Assembly: GCF_000368965.1 (NCBI RefSeq)
Contig: NZ_KB849780.1
Location: forward strand, 2,552,091 to 2,616,090
Length of the DNA: 64,000 bases
Origin: Acinetobacter calcoaceticus DSM 30006 = CIP 81.8
GTDB lineage: Bacteria; Pseudomonadota; Gammaproteobacteria; Pseudomonadales; Moraxellaceae
Direction: 5' to 3'
The notes below the pieces were generated by a model that saw only the letters and a list, made by a program, of their open reading frames with translations, had not been told where the DNA came from and made no database searches. Positions 20,698-29,800 of the stretch are shown here, one piece after another (within the stretch, counting starts at the first letter, position 1; every line of letters begins with the position of its first letter). The position numbers were made by a program, and so were the translations under genes.

Positions 20698-21798
20698 GTG
20701 AAGTATTGTCAGTTTTTTTCTGTTCTTACCTTAAGTTTAAGTGCTGCCAGCTGTGCGGTCACTTCCGGTTTACAAACTTACGATATTCCAAATGAAGGCG
20801 TTTATAGAACCGACCTTGGAACTACGGTTAACGTTGTTAAAATTTCTCAAGAAACACTACCAGCAATACAACCAGCTCAGGTCGACTATCAACGCGACTA
20901 TGCAGCCCTATTTAAAAATCAACAACCGGTTTACCGCTTAAGCTCAGGCGATGTACTCTCAATTCAGCTATGGGCTTATCCTGAAATCACCCCCCCTGTA
21001 AACAACGTTAATAATGAGCAATCTGTTCAGGCAAATGGTTATCCAATTGACCAGAGTGGTTATATTCAATTTCCGTTAGTAGGCCGCTATAAGGCTTCCG
21101 GTAAAACTCTGGCTCAAGTTAACCGTGAGTTACGTGGTCAATTAGCCCGATTTTTAAAAAATCCGGATGTTACGGTAAGAGTATTATCCTATGAAGGTCA
21201 GCGCTTTTCCGTCCAAGGCAGTGTCATAAAAGGCGGACAGTTTTATTTAAGTGACCAGCCTGTAAGTGTATATACAGCTTTAGGACTTGCTGGTGGCGTA
21301 AGTGATAGAGGCGATAATACTTACATTCAGCTTATTCGTAATGGTCGAACCTATAATTTAAATACGATCGATTTAGAAAAAGCGGGTTATTCATTACATA
21401 AACTACTAGTTCAACCGAACGATACAATTTATGTAAGTACACGCGAAAATCAGAAAATTTACGTCATGGGTGAATCAGGCAAGAACCAAGCTTTACCAAT
21501 GCGTGATCAAGGTATGACACTAACTGATGCATTAGGTGAAAGCTTAGGAATTAACCCAATTTCGGCGAGTGCAAGCCGCATTTATGTAGTACGCACTAAC
21601 CCTAATGACCATACAACAGAAATTTATCATTTAAATTTAATGAGCATTGGTGACTTTGGCTTAGCCAATCAATTTAAACTACGTAGTAATGATATTGTCT
21701 ATGTAGATGCGACCGGCTTGACTCGCTGGCAACGTGTGGTTAACCAGATTATTCCTTTCTCAAATGCTTTATATAACATAGACCGTTTGGGGCAATAA
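20698..21798 (+). CDS. wza: Outer-membrane polysaccharide export lipoprotein Wza
   Basis: The 366-residue protein has a lipoprotein signal ending in LSAASC with Cys17 as the lipidation site, a polysaccharide-export (PES) domain starting around VYRLSSGDVLSIQLWAYPE, and following SLBB domains (FSVQGSVIKGGQFYL, IYVMGESGKNQA). Octameric Wza forms the outer-membrane exit channel for capsule. I use the GTG at 20,698: AAAGGG lies 6 bases before it, while an in-frame TTG at 20,692 would abut the ribosome-binding site. wzb follows after 5 bp. Confidence 0.94.
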   Translation: MKYCQFFSVLTLSLSAASCAVTSGLQTYDIPNEGVYRTDLGTTVNVVKISQETLPAIQPAQVDYQRDYAALFKNQQPVYRLSSGDVLSIQLWAYPEITPPVNNVNNEQSVQANGYPIDQSGYIQFPLVGRYKASGKTLAQVNRELRGQLARFLKNPDVTVRVLSYEGQRFSVQGSVIKGGQFYLSDQPVSVYTALGLAGGVSDRGDNTYIQLIRNGRTYNLNTIDLEKAGYSLHKLLVQPNDTIYVSTRENQKIYVMGESGKNQALPMRDQGMTLTDALGESLGINPISASASRIYVVRTNPNDHTTEIYHLNLMSIGDFGLANQFKLRSNDIVYVDATGLTRWQRVVNQIIPFSNALYNIDRLGQ

Positions 21799-21803
21799 TT
21801 GTT

Positions 21804-22232
21804 ATGCAATTTAAAAACATTTTAGTGGTCTGTATTGGAAATATCTGTCGTAGCCCTATGGCAGAATATTTTTTAAAACAACAATATCCTCAATTAAATA
21901 TTGAATCTGCAGGCATTTCAGGGCTTGTAGGCCATCAAGCAGACAACAAAGCACAACTTTGTATGCAACGTCTAGGCATCGATATGCAGCCTCATATTGC
22001 AAGAAAGTTAAATGCGGAACATATTAAAAAAGCTGACCTTATTTTGGTCATGAGTCACAACCAGCAAAAACATATTGAGCAAACTTGGCCCTTTGCAAAA
22101 GGTAAAACTTATCGCTTGGGTCATTGGCAGAATAGAAATGTGCCAGATCCTTATCAGCACGACCAAGCTATTTTTGATGAAACCTGTCAGCTCATTCAAC
22201 AGTGCATTGCTGACTGGAAACCTTATATTTAA
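21804..22232 (+). CDS. wzb: Low-molecular-weight protein tyrosine phosphatase Wzb
   Basis: A 142-residue LMW-PTP with the active-site loop CIGNICRS (Cys10, Arg16) and the general-acid DPYQ near residue 124. It dephosphorylates the tyrosine-rich tail of Wzc, so the cycle of Wzc phosphorylation that governs chain length can continue. Encoded between wza and wzc in the usual order. Confidence 0.95.
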   Translation: MQFKNILVVCIGNICRSPMAEYFLKQQYPQLNIESAGISGLVGHQADNKAQLCMQRLGIDMQPHIARKLNAEHIKKADLILVMSHNQQKHIEQTWPFAKGKTYRLGHWQNRNVPDPYQHDQAIFDETCQLIQQCIADWKPYI

Positions 22233-22250
22233 CGCCAAGATTTTAAGCTT

Positions 22251-24434
22251 ATGAACCAAAATACGAATACCGAAGATACAATTGATTTAAAAGAATTGTT
22301 TTTTTCACTCATTGCGCAGTGGAAGCTTATCGCTCTATGCGTTATTTTAAGTCTTGTATGTGCTCTACTCTACTTACGTGTCACCCCCAATACTTACTCT
22401 GTTGATGCACTAGTTCAAGTAGAAGACAGCAAGGGAGCTTCTGCTGCACTATTAGGCGATCTGTCCAATATGATTGAGCAGAAGTCACCGGCTCAAGCTG
22501 AAATCGAAATTTTAAAGTCTCGTTTAGTTTTAGGTTCTGTCATTAAAGAACTACATCTAAATATACAGATTTCCAGTACAGAAAATACTCTTAGTCATCG
22601 CTTATTGAGCGATACTGAATATAAAACTGAATATAATAAAAAATCCGTCATCTTTAAGGATGGTCTAAAAAGTTTTGAAATTCGTACACTAGAAATTCCA
22701 GCGTATTATCTAGATAAAACCTTACATCTTAACTTTGATAAACAATCTTTACGTTTAACTGACCCAGCAACTGAAGAAGTAGTATTAAATGTCCCTTTAA
22801 ATCAGTTAAACCAAGTTGCAGGGCCGTATGGTTCTTGGAAAATTGCAATATTCACAAAAGATCAGTTTGATACAACTTATAATATCAGGAACTTATCTTT
22901 ACCTGCTGCAGTGAATACAATAAGCTCAAATTACTCCGTTGCAGAACAAGGGAAGCTTACCGGAGTATTAGGCTTAAACTATCAAGGACAAGACAAAGAG
23001 CATATTACTAAAGTTTTAAATGCAATTTTAGCAACTTATAGCGCACAAAATATTGAACGTCGTTCGGCAGAATCTGCTCAAACCTTAAAATTCTTAGATG
23101 AACAGCTACCAGATCTAAAAAAACAACTTGATGATGCTGAACGTCAATTTAACAAATTCCGTCAGCAATATAACACTGTTGATGTGAATAAAGAGTCCGA
23201 ACTATATTTAACTCAAAGTATTACTTTAGAAACTAAAAAAGCGGAGTTTGAACAAAAACAAGCTGAAATGGCTGCAAAATATACTGCTGAGCATCCAGCA
23301 ATGCGCGAAATTAATGGACAACTCACTGCCATTAATAAACAAATCGGTGATTTAAATAGCACATTAAAACAACTACCAGATGTACAACGTCAATATCTAC
23401 AGTTGTACCGTGAAGTTGAAGTAAAGACTCAGCTTTATACAGCACTACTTAACTCTTACCAGCAGCTTCGTATTGCAAAAGCAGGGGAAATTGGTAATGT
23501 ACGTATTGTTGATACTGCTGTTGAACCAGTTGAACCAATTAAACCTAAAAAGTTACTAGTCCTTATCTTATCTTTATTCTTAGGCGGTTTTATTGGTACT
23601 TTAATTGCCCTATTACGTAATATGCTACGTACAGGGATTAAAGATTCTAGTCAAATTGAAAATGAGTTAGATTTACCAGTCTATGCAACCGTGCCACGTT
23701 CACCAATTCAAGAAAGTCGTATTAAGATTTTAAAGAAGAAGAAGAGTATTCCTATTCTTGCCGTTAAAAACAGTGATGATATTGCAATTGAGAGCTTGCG
23801 GAGTATCCGTACAGCAATCCACTTTGCATTAGCAAATGCAAAAAATAATATTATTATGATTGCGGGACCATCTCCAGAAGAGGGTAAATCATTTATTTCG
23901 ACCAACCTTGCAACAATTTTTGCGCAAGGAGATAAACGAGTCTTACTGATTGATGCAGATATGCGCCGTGGTTATATGCATAAATACTTCGATGTTGATG
24001 TGAAACCGGGTCTTTCTGAATTACTAAGTGGGCAAGCTGATCTACAAAAAGTATTACACAAAACTCAAGTTGCTAACCTTGATGTGATTACTCGTGGTAA
24101 GAGTCCAACAAATCCTTCAGAAATTTTAAGCTCAAACCAATTTAAAGAATTACTTGAGCAGCTACAAAGTCAATATGACCACATCATTATTGATACTCCA
24201 CCAGTGCTTGCAGTAACAGACGGTATTATTATTTCGCAATATACAGGTGTGAACTTAATTGTTGCTCGTTATGCTAAGTCACAAATGAAAGAGCTTGAAT
24301 TAACACTTAATCGCTTTGAACAAGCGGGTGTTAAAGTCAACGGCTTTATTCTCAATGACATTCAACGTGCTAGCGCGGGTTACGGTTACGGCTATAACTA
24401 CGCCTATGCTTACAAAGCACAAAAAGAAGATTAA
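22251..24434 (+). CDS. wzc: Tyrosine autokinase and polysaccharide co-polymerase Wzc
   Basis: The 727-residue inner-membrane protein has a Wzz domain between two membrane helices (about 28-47 and 434-455), a long periplasmic coiled-coil part (about 265-400), and a cytoplasmic BY-kinase domain: Walker A GPSPEEGKS near 538, Walker A' VLLIDADMRRG, Walker B HIIIDTPP. The tail GYGYGYNYAYAYK carries six tyrosines for autophosphorylation. It controls polymerisation by Wzy and opens the route to Wza. An intrinsic terminator follows the stop. Confidence 0.96.
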   Translation: MNQNTNTEDTIDLKELFFSLIAQWKLIALCVILSLVCALLYLRVTPNTYSVDALVQVEDSKGASAALLGDLSNMIEQKSPAQAEIEILKSRLVLGSVIKELHLNIQISSTENTLSHRLLSDTEYKTEYNKKSVIFKDGLKSFEIRTLEIPAYYLDKTLHLNFDKQSLRLTDPATEEVVLNVPLNQLNQVAGPYGSWKIAIFTKDQFDTTYNIRNLSLPAAVNTISSNYSVAEQGKLTGVLGLNYQGQDKEHITKVLNAILATYSAQNIERRSAESAQTLKFLDEQLPDLKKQLDDAERQFNKFRQQYNTVDVNKESELYLTQSITLETKKAEFEQKQAEMAAKYTAEHPAMREINGQLTAINKQIGDLNSTLKQLPDVQRQYLQLYREVEVKTQLYTALLNSYQQLRIAKAGEIGNVRIVDTAVEPVEPIKPKKLLVLILSLFLGGFIGTLIALLRNMLRTGIKDSSQIENELDLPVYATVPRSPIQESRIKILKKKKSIPILAVKNSDDIAIESLRSIRTAIHFALANAKNNIIMIAGPSPEEGKSFISTNLATIFAQGDKRVLLIDADMRRGYMHKYFDVDVKPGLSELLSGQADLQKVLHKTQVANLDVITRGKSPTNPSEILSSNQFKELLEQLQSQYDHIIIDTPPVLAVTDGIIISQYTGVNLIVARYAKSQMKELELTLNRFEQAGVKVNGFILNDIQRASAGYGYGYNYAYAYKAQKED

Positions 24435-24447
24435 GCGTAAAGTCATG

Positions 24448-24477
24448 AAAAAACCGGATCAAATGATCCGGTTTTTT
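24448..24477 (+). terminator. Intrinsic terminator after wzc
   Basis: A perfect CCGGATC/GATCCGG stem, extended by A:T pairs, with the loop AAAT and a six-T run starts 13 bp after the wzc stop. It ends the wza-wzb-wzc transcript. Confidence 0.88.
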
Positions 24478-24625
24478 ATTTAAGATTTTTTTAAGTATAT
24501 CCCTACTAAAACTAACTAAAATATATAAAAAACCACTCGTTTTTTTTGTTAAACATTCTATGCTTAAGCATGCTAAGATCGAAAGCAGCCTTTTTAGACT
24601 CAAATGATTATTTTTGGAACCTTTT

Positions 24626-25351
24626 ATGAGTAAAGCCTTACCCATTGCTGTCGCTGTAGTTTTAGGCGGTGCTGCACTTGTACCAGTATATTATGCAAGC
24701 CAACATCCGACCACAGAAGTCGGAAGCAAGGCAAATAAAAATGCCTCTCCAATTGAAAAAATCAGCTATGTTCTTGGATATGAAGTTGCTCAGCAAACTC
24801 CACCTGAGCTAGATACAAAATCATTTGTGAAAGGGATTCATGATGCTCGTAGCAAGCAGCCAAGTGCTTATACTCAAGAAGAGTTGAAAGCTGCTGTAAC
24901 CGCATATGAAAAAGAGTTACAGCAAAAAATGCAGCAACAGAATAATCCAGAACAAGCGGCTGGAGCAGTGTCTGAATCTGCAGATGTTCAATTCCTTGCA
25001 GAAAATAAAACAAAAGCTGGGGTCAAAACCACGGCGTCTGGCTTGCAATATATCATTACTAAAGAAGGCACAGGTAAGCAACCTACTGCGCAGTCTATCG
25101 TTAAAGTACATTACGAAGGCCGTTTAATTAATGGTCAGGTTTTTGACAGTTCTTATAAACGCGGTGAGCCAGTTGAATTTCCACTCAATCAGGTTATTCC
25201 AGGCTGGACCGAAGGACTTCAATTGATGAAAGAAGGTGGTAAAGCGACGTTCTTCATTCCATCAAATCTTGCCTATGGCCCTCAGGAAGTTCCTGGCATT
25301 CCAGCAAACAGTACACTGATTTTTGATGTAGAACTCATTTCAGTGAAATAA
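24626..25351 (+). CDS. fklB: FKBP-type peptidyl-prolyl isomerase (exported)
   Basis: A 241-residue FkpA/Mip-like protein: N-terminal hydrophobic segment (residues 4-24, signal peptide or anchor), an FKBP_N helical dimerisation part (about 45-125), and a C-terminal FKBP domain with KVHYEGRLINGQVFDSSY, VIPGWTEGLQLM and PSNLAYG. It should assist folding of envelope proteins. An in-frame TTG at 24,614 exists but the ATG at 24,626 is preferred, 7 bases after GGAA. It is a conserved boundary gene of the Acinetobacter K locus. Confidence 0.92.
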   Translation: MSKALPIAVAVVLGGAALVPVYYASQHPTTEVGSKANKNASPIEKISYVLGYEVAQQTPPELDTKSFVKGIHDARSKQPSAYTQEELKAAVTAYEKELQQKMQQQNNPEQAAGAVSESADVQFLAENKTKAGVKTTASGLQYIITKEGTGKQPTAQSIVKVHYEGRLINGQVFDSSYKRGEPVEFPLNQVIPGWTEGLQLMKEGGKATFFIPSNLAYGPQEVPGIPANSTLIFDVELISVK

Positions 25352-25359
25352 AAACACTC

Positions 25360-25389
25360 AGGAGAGTAGAACACTACTCTCCTTTTTTT
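25360..25389 (+). terminator. Terminator between the two FKBP genes
   Basis: A perfect 10 bp stem AGGAGAGTAG/CTACTCTCCT with the loop AACA and a T-run lies entirely in the 48 bp between fklB and fkpA, 8 bp after the first stop. Expression of the second gene must therefore come from read-through or from a promoter inside fklB. Confidence 0.85.
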
Positions 25390-25399
25390 GGAAAACAGC

Positions 25400-26089
25400 A
25401 TGAAAAAAATTGGTCTAATTATTGCAACATCAACAATGAGTTTATCTGTTTTTGCTGCAACGCCTATAACGAATAAAAGCCCAGCAAAAGAACAATTTAG
25501 CTATAGTTATGGCTATTTGATGGGTCGTAATAATACAGATGCTTTAAAAGATTTAAACCTTGATATTTTTTACCAAGGTCTTCAAGAAGGTGCGCAAAGT
25601 AAAACAGCACGCCTAACTGATGAAGAAATGGCAAAAGCGATTAATGACTATAAGAAAACCTTAGAAGCCAAACAACTCGTCGAATTTCAAAAAACAGGGC
25701 AACAGAATGCTCTGGCTGGTACAAAATTTCTAGCTGACAATGCAAAGAAATCCGGTGTGATCACGACTAAATCTGGTCTTCAATACCAAGTATTAAAAGA
25801 AGGTAATGGTCAAAAACCGAAAGCCACATCTCGTGTTAAAGTGAATTATGAAGGGCGTTTACTAGACGGAACTGTATTTGATAGTTCTATTGCGCGTAAT
25901 CATCCGGTTGAGTTTCAGCTCAGTCAAGTGATTGCAGGTTGGACAGAAGGTCTGCAAACCATGAAAGAAGGCGGAAAAACTCGTTTCTTTATTCCGGCTA
26001 ATCTTGCTTATGGTGAAGTCGGTGCAGGTGACACGATTGGCCCAAATAGCACTTTAATTTTTGATATTGAATTAATAAAAATTCAATAA
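25400..26089 (+). CDS. fkpA: FKBP-type peptidyl-prolyl isomerase, periplasmic
   Basis: A 229-residue paralogue of the preceding gene, with a cleavable signal peptide (MKKIGLIIATSTMSLSVFA, cut before A-T-P), an FKBP_N dimerisation part and a C-terminal FKBP domain (KVNYEGRLLDGTVFDSS, VIAGWTEGLQTM, ANLAYG). The ATG at 25,400 is chosen because it gives a clean signal peptide; the frame is open 12 bases further upstream. Likely periplasmic chaperone and isomerase. It is the classical boundary of the K locus. Confidence 0.92.
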   Translation: MKKIGLIIATSTMSLSVFAATPITNKSPAKEQFSYSYGYLMGRNNTDALKDLNLDIFYQGLQEGAQSKTARLTDEEMAKAINDYKKTLEAKQLVEFQKTGQQNALAGTKFLADNAKKSGVITTKSGLQYQVLKEGNGQKPKATSRVKVNYEGRLLDGTVFDSSIARNHPVEFQLSQVIAGWTEGLQTMKEGGKTRFFIPANLAYGEVGAGDTIGPNSTLIFDIELIKIQ

Positions 26090-26091
26090 AT

Positions 26092-26133
26092 TTTAATGCT
26101 AAGTATTAGTTTAAATTAATACTTAGCATTAAA
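26092..26133. terminator. Perfect 17-bp inverted repeat between fkpA and a convergent gene
   Basis: Arms at 26,092-26,108 and 26,117-26,133 are perfect reverse complements (TTTAATGCTAAGTATTA) with an 8-base loop. It lies between the convergent stops of fkpA and the AT-rich gene at 26,138, so it most likely terminates both. The arms are AT-rich and there is only a short T-tract. Confidence 0.65.
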
Positions 26134-26137
26134 TAAC

Positions 26138-27352
26138 TTAAATTTTTGAGGAAAGAAATGAATTATAAATATACAAACATTCATTGAAACTTTTACGATC
26201 TATAATTTTTTTTTGCTCTATTATTTTTTTCATTGTCATATCACACTTATCTTCAGAAACATTTTCTCTTATTTGATGATAATAATTAGTATAAGTTTGC
26301 TTTATATCTTTATTTGATAAAAACACCCACCACCCCATACCAAAAGAGTAGGTTAACTCATATGGTCCATAGCCTTGTCCTTTTCCTAAACTAGGGTACT
26401 CCCATCGAAATATACCATTTCTTCCATCCATATAATTTGTTAAATAAATATGATTATTCCTAATAACTAAAACTTTTTCAAAGAACTGTTTATTTAAACC
26501 CTTCCTATATTTTTCAACCATTAATTTATCTTTTTTATCTAATCCAGCATTTTCTAAGGACAAAAGTAATTTAGGCATTCTAAAAAAATGAGAGCTATCA
26601 GTTACCATTTGTTTTAAAGGTTTCTTAGTCTTAACAATATCTTTTCTACTATAACCAGCATATGCATAATCATTATAATTATCCCAAATACCCACATCAA
26701 ACAACCATCCACCCTCTTTAGTAAAACTACTTCTGCGCTTAAAGACCTCTAATGCAATTTGGACAATATCATTTAAATCTTTATCATTTGGATATTTTTT
26801 TTTAAGATTAGCTGCAACACCGAATAAAAATAATTCTTCATCTATTATTCCCACTCTATAGTCATGACTATTTATTGATGCATTTAACTTCCAGTTTACT
26901 CTTTCTCTCATATTCTTAAAATTATTAACACCGCCCCATTGCCAGGCAGTAGATTTTAACCAAAAGTTTTTTACACTTACTAACAAATACTCATTTAATC
27001 TTTCATTTTTATAATTTGAGAGAACTGCATATTCACTTAAAAAGTAGTAATATTGCCATGTAGTTAATCTTTCTTTATGTATATTTAGATCAATAGTATC
27101 TACACCCTTATCTAAAAATTTATTTATATGAATATCAAAATCCTTTTCTAGAGGATTTTGATTGTTCTTATATATATAATGCATTGGTACCATTAAAAAA
27201 TGAGAAGAATTATATCTCTCTTTTTTATCCCAAGTAGGTATAGATAAGTATGCTTTTATACTTAAATAATTATTTAATTCATTATCAGCGACCACTTTTC
27301 CTTGTGTCGAAATTAACAAAATAAATAAAATTAATTTATATGAATAATTCAC
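26138..27352 (-). CDS. Secreted protein of unknown function beside the capsule locus
   Basis: I do not recognise this 404-residue protein. It has a clear Sec signal peptide (MNYSYKLILFILLISTQGKVVA, cut before D-N), no other membrane segment, many aromatic residues, and a helix-rich pattern with repeated aromatic-Gly motifs (TAWQWGGVNN, EGGWLFDVGIWDN, FRWEYPSLGKGQGYG, YSFGMGWW) that recalls alpha/alpha-toroid glycosidases and polysaccharide lyases; that comparison is only an impression. Two cysteines near the C terminus may form a disulfide. The GTG start at 27,352 has AGGA 8 bases upstream. Composition is strongly AT-rich like wzx/wzy, unlike its neighbours fkpA and murJ, which suggests transfer. 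A role in cutting or modifying capsule is a guess. Confidence 0.8.
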   Translation of the reverse strand: MNYSYKLILFILLISTQGKVVADNELNNYLSIKAYLSIPTWDKKERYNSSHFLMVPMHYIYKNNQNPLEKDFDIHINKFLDKGVDTIDLNIHKERLTTWQYYYFLSEYAVLSNYKNERLNEYLLVSVKNFWLKSTAWQWGGVNNFKNMRERVNWKLNASINSHDYRVGIIDEELFLFGVAANLKKKYPNDKDLNDIVQIALEVFKRRSSFTKEGGWLFDVGIWDNYNDYAYAGYSRKDIVKTKKPLKQMVTDSSHFFRMPKLLLSLENAGLDKKDKLMVEKYRKGLNKQFFEKVLVIRNNHIYLTNYMDGRNGIFRWEYPSLGKGQGYGPYELTYSFGMGWWVFLSNKDIKQTYTNYYHQIRENVSEDKCDMTMKKIIEQKKIIDRKSFNECLYIYNSFLSSKI

Positions 27353-27436
27353 ACTTAAATTCCTATATTATATAAAATATTATTTTAATTAAATTGCTAT
27401 AAAATTTTGAATTAATAGCAATCAAATAATTTTGTA

Positions 27437-28978
27437 TCAATGTTTTAAATCTCTAGGACGGAAGCCTGTAAGTAATAGGCCGGCCAGATAAGCAACTATA
27501 CCGACTACACACAATCCAACCACTTCGGCAACACGTAACCACTGTGAAAGTTCACCGTTATACCAATTTAACGCAAACCAAAGTGCTGCAATCATGGCAA
27601 GGTTCGCTAAACCATATTGAAGAAACAGCTTTTTCCAATGTGAACCAAATCGGAAAATATTACGCTTATGTAAATAGAAGTAGAGTAAACCCGCATTCAC
27701 TAAAGCCGAGCCTGAAGATGCCAATGCAAGTGCCATATGCTCTGCATGCCAATCAATCAGCTTAAAGAAACCAATAAATATAACGTTTAAAATAGCATTC
27801 GCTGCAACTGACATTAAACCGACACGTACTGGTGTTTTGGTATCTTGCTGTGCATAAAAACCAGGTGCAAAGACTTTAATAAGCATAAACGAAATCACCC
27901 CTACACTCATACATTTCAGTGCTAGAGCTGTCATTTGTGTATCACGTAGGTCAAACTCGCCACGCTGGAATAATGCCTGAATAATCGGTGTAGAAAGCAT
28001 AAATAAGGCAATACTTGCTGGTAAGCCAACTAATACAATAATTTTTGCAGCCCAGTCGATCATACCGCGGAACTTTGCTTGATCTTGTTCTGCATGACGG
28101 GCAGACAGTGAAGGTAAAATCACTGTACCAATCGCAACGCCAATTAAACCTAACGGCAATTCAGTCATACGCTCTGCACTGTAGAGCCAAGACACTGAAC
28201 CATCTTGCATGAAAGATGCCCAAATCGTATTTAATAACAGGTTAATCTGAGTCACAGATACACCGAATAATGCAGGAAGCATTAATTTTAAAATGCGTTC
28301 TACACCTTCATGTTTAAAATCAACTTTAGGTGGAATCAGCAGATTTTTACGCCATAGCTCTGGAATTTGTATCGCTAACTGCAAAACACCCGCCACAACA
28401 ACTGACCAGCCTAATGCTTTGATCGGTTCAGCCATATACGGCGTAAGCCACCATGCGCCTGCAATCATCGCTACATTCAGCAAAACTGGTGAAAAAGCTG
28501 GTGAAGCAAACGAACCATAACTATTTAAAATACTGCTGGCAAAAGCAGTCAGCGACATAAACAATAAATAAGGGATGGTCAGACGGAACATACTGACTGC
28601 TAAATCGAACTTTTCAGGATCACTATGGAAACCCGGGGCGTACATATAAATGATAGCAGGCGCTAAAACCATAGCCACAAAAGTAAGTAAGGTCATGACT
28701 GTCAGCAAACAGCCAAATACCCGACTAATTAAGATCTGCACTTCAGCGTGTGCTCGGCCTGTTTTATATTCGGTGAGTACCGGAATAAAGGCCTGAGAAA
28801 AGGCACCTTCGGCAAACAATCGTCGAAAGAAGTTGGGAATACGAAAAGCGACGACGAAGGTATCAAAATCTTTACCCGCACCAAACACGTTGAGCAATAC
28901 GACGTCACGCACTAACCCTAACACTCGTGACAACATCGTCATTGCACTGACAATAAAAGTCGATCGCCACAATGCCAT
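27437..28978 (-). CDS. murJ: Lipid II flippase MurJ
   Basis: A 513-residue MVF/MviN family membrane protein with about 14 helices; the N-terminal ALWRSTFIVSAMTMLSRVLG and FAEGAFSQAFIPVL segments are typical. It flips lipid II across the inner membrane for peptidoglycan synthesis. I start at the ATG at 28,978 because AGGTGAG lies 5 bases before it; a GTG three codons upstream overlaps that ribosome-binding site. It marks the chromosomal flank of the K locus. Confidence 0.94.
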   Translation of the reverse strand: MALWRSTFIVSAMTMLSRVLGLVRDVVLLNVFGAGKDFDTFVVAFRIPNFFRRLFAEGAFSQAFIPVLTEYKTGRAHAEVQILISRVFGCLLTVMTLLTFVAMVLAPAIIYMYAPGFHSDPEKFDLAVSMFRLTIPYLLFMSLTAFASSILNSYGSFASPAFSPVLLNVAMIAGAWWLTPYMAEPIKALGWSVVVAGVLQLAIQIPELWRKNLLIPPKVDFKHEGVERILKLMLPALFGVSVTQINLLLNTIWASFMQDGSVSWLYSAERMTELPLGLIGVAIGTVILPSLSARHAEQDQAKFRGMIDWAAKIIVLVGLPASIALFMLSTPIIQALFQRGEFDLRDTQMTALALKCMSVGVISFMLIKVFAPGFYAQQDTKTPVRVGLMSVAANAILNVIFIGFFKLIDWHAEHMALALASSGSALVNAGLLYFYLHKRNIFRFGSHWKKLFLQYGLANLAMIAALWFALNWYNGELSQWLRVAEVVGLCVVGIVAYLAGLLLTGFRPRDLKH

Positions 28979-29059
28979 CGTACTCACCTACAGCTATATT
29001 CGAAAGACGCTATTGTAATGAAACTAGAAAATCTTTTCGTTGTGAAATGATGAACAAAC

Positions 29060-29629
29060 TCAAGTTTTTTTCTGACCCAACAATTGTCTAAAGTGCTGCC
29101 ATTTAAAATAAGGTCCCGGATCAGTTTTTCGGCCGGGCGCAACATCTGAATGTCCTGCAATATGGTTTTTAATTTCAGGATAAGCCTGACGAATGGCAGT
29201 AACGACGTCGGTTAATACATTGTATTGTACTTCTTCAAAGGGCAAATCATCACTCCCTTCAAGCTCTATACCAATTGAATAATCATTGCATTCTACTTTG
29301 GCTAAATAACTCGAACGCCCTGCATGCCATGCCCTATCGTTAAAATTAACAAACTGTAGGACTTCCCCACTACGTAAAATCAGCAAATGCGTAGAAACCT
29401 GCATCCCCTCAATGGTCTGGAAATAAGGATGAACTGACCAATCTAACTTGTTTTGAAAAAACTGCTCAATATACCCGCCTCCAAATTGAGATGGTGGCAA
29501 GCTAATATTATGAACAACAATCATTTGAATTTCGGTACCAGTCGGCCGCTGGTTAAAATTTGGAGAAGGGATTTGTTTCGCCCCTTTTAATTGTCCATCT
29601 ATAACTTCATACGGTGTGATTTGCTTCAT
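29060..29629 (-). CDS. ampD: 1,6-anhydro-N-acetylmuramyl-L-alanine amidase AmpD
   Basis: A 189-residue N-acetylmuramoyl-L-alanine amidase (amidase_2). Zinc ligands can be placed at His40 (MIVVHNISLPP), His160 and Asp170 (AGHSDVAPGRKTDPG), with catalytic Lys168, an exact +6 shift from E. coli AmpD. It has no signal peptide and acts in the cytoplasm on recycled anhydro-muropeptides; its loss commonly derepresses AmpC. Located downstream of nothing else on this strand and 81 bp upstream of murJ. Confidence 0.94.
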   Translation of the reverse strand: MKQITPYEVIDGQLKGAKQIPSPNFNQRPTGTEIQMIVVHNISLPPSQFGGGYIEQFFQNKLDWSVHPYFQTIEGMQVSTHLLILRSGEVLQFVNFNDRAWHAGRSSYLAKVECNDYSIGIELEGSDDLPFEEVQYNVLTDVVTAIRQAYPEIKNHIAGHSDVAPGRKTDPGPYFKWQHFRQLLGQKKT

Positions 29630-29800
29630 TGAGATGCCAATAAATTGCTTGCCAATTGTTTTAGTTTAAAACAGTTATCTACTTTTCAAAGTAGTAAATA
29701 CGATTGTTTATCGCGATTAATCTGATAAAACAGCTTATTTTTAAAGTCGACGGTGCTAATATATCGCAAGTTTTAGGGTCATCTACAAAATGGAAACCGT

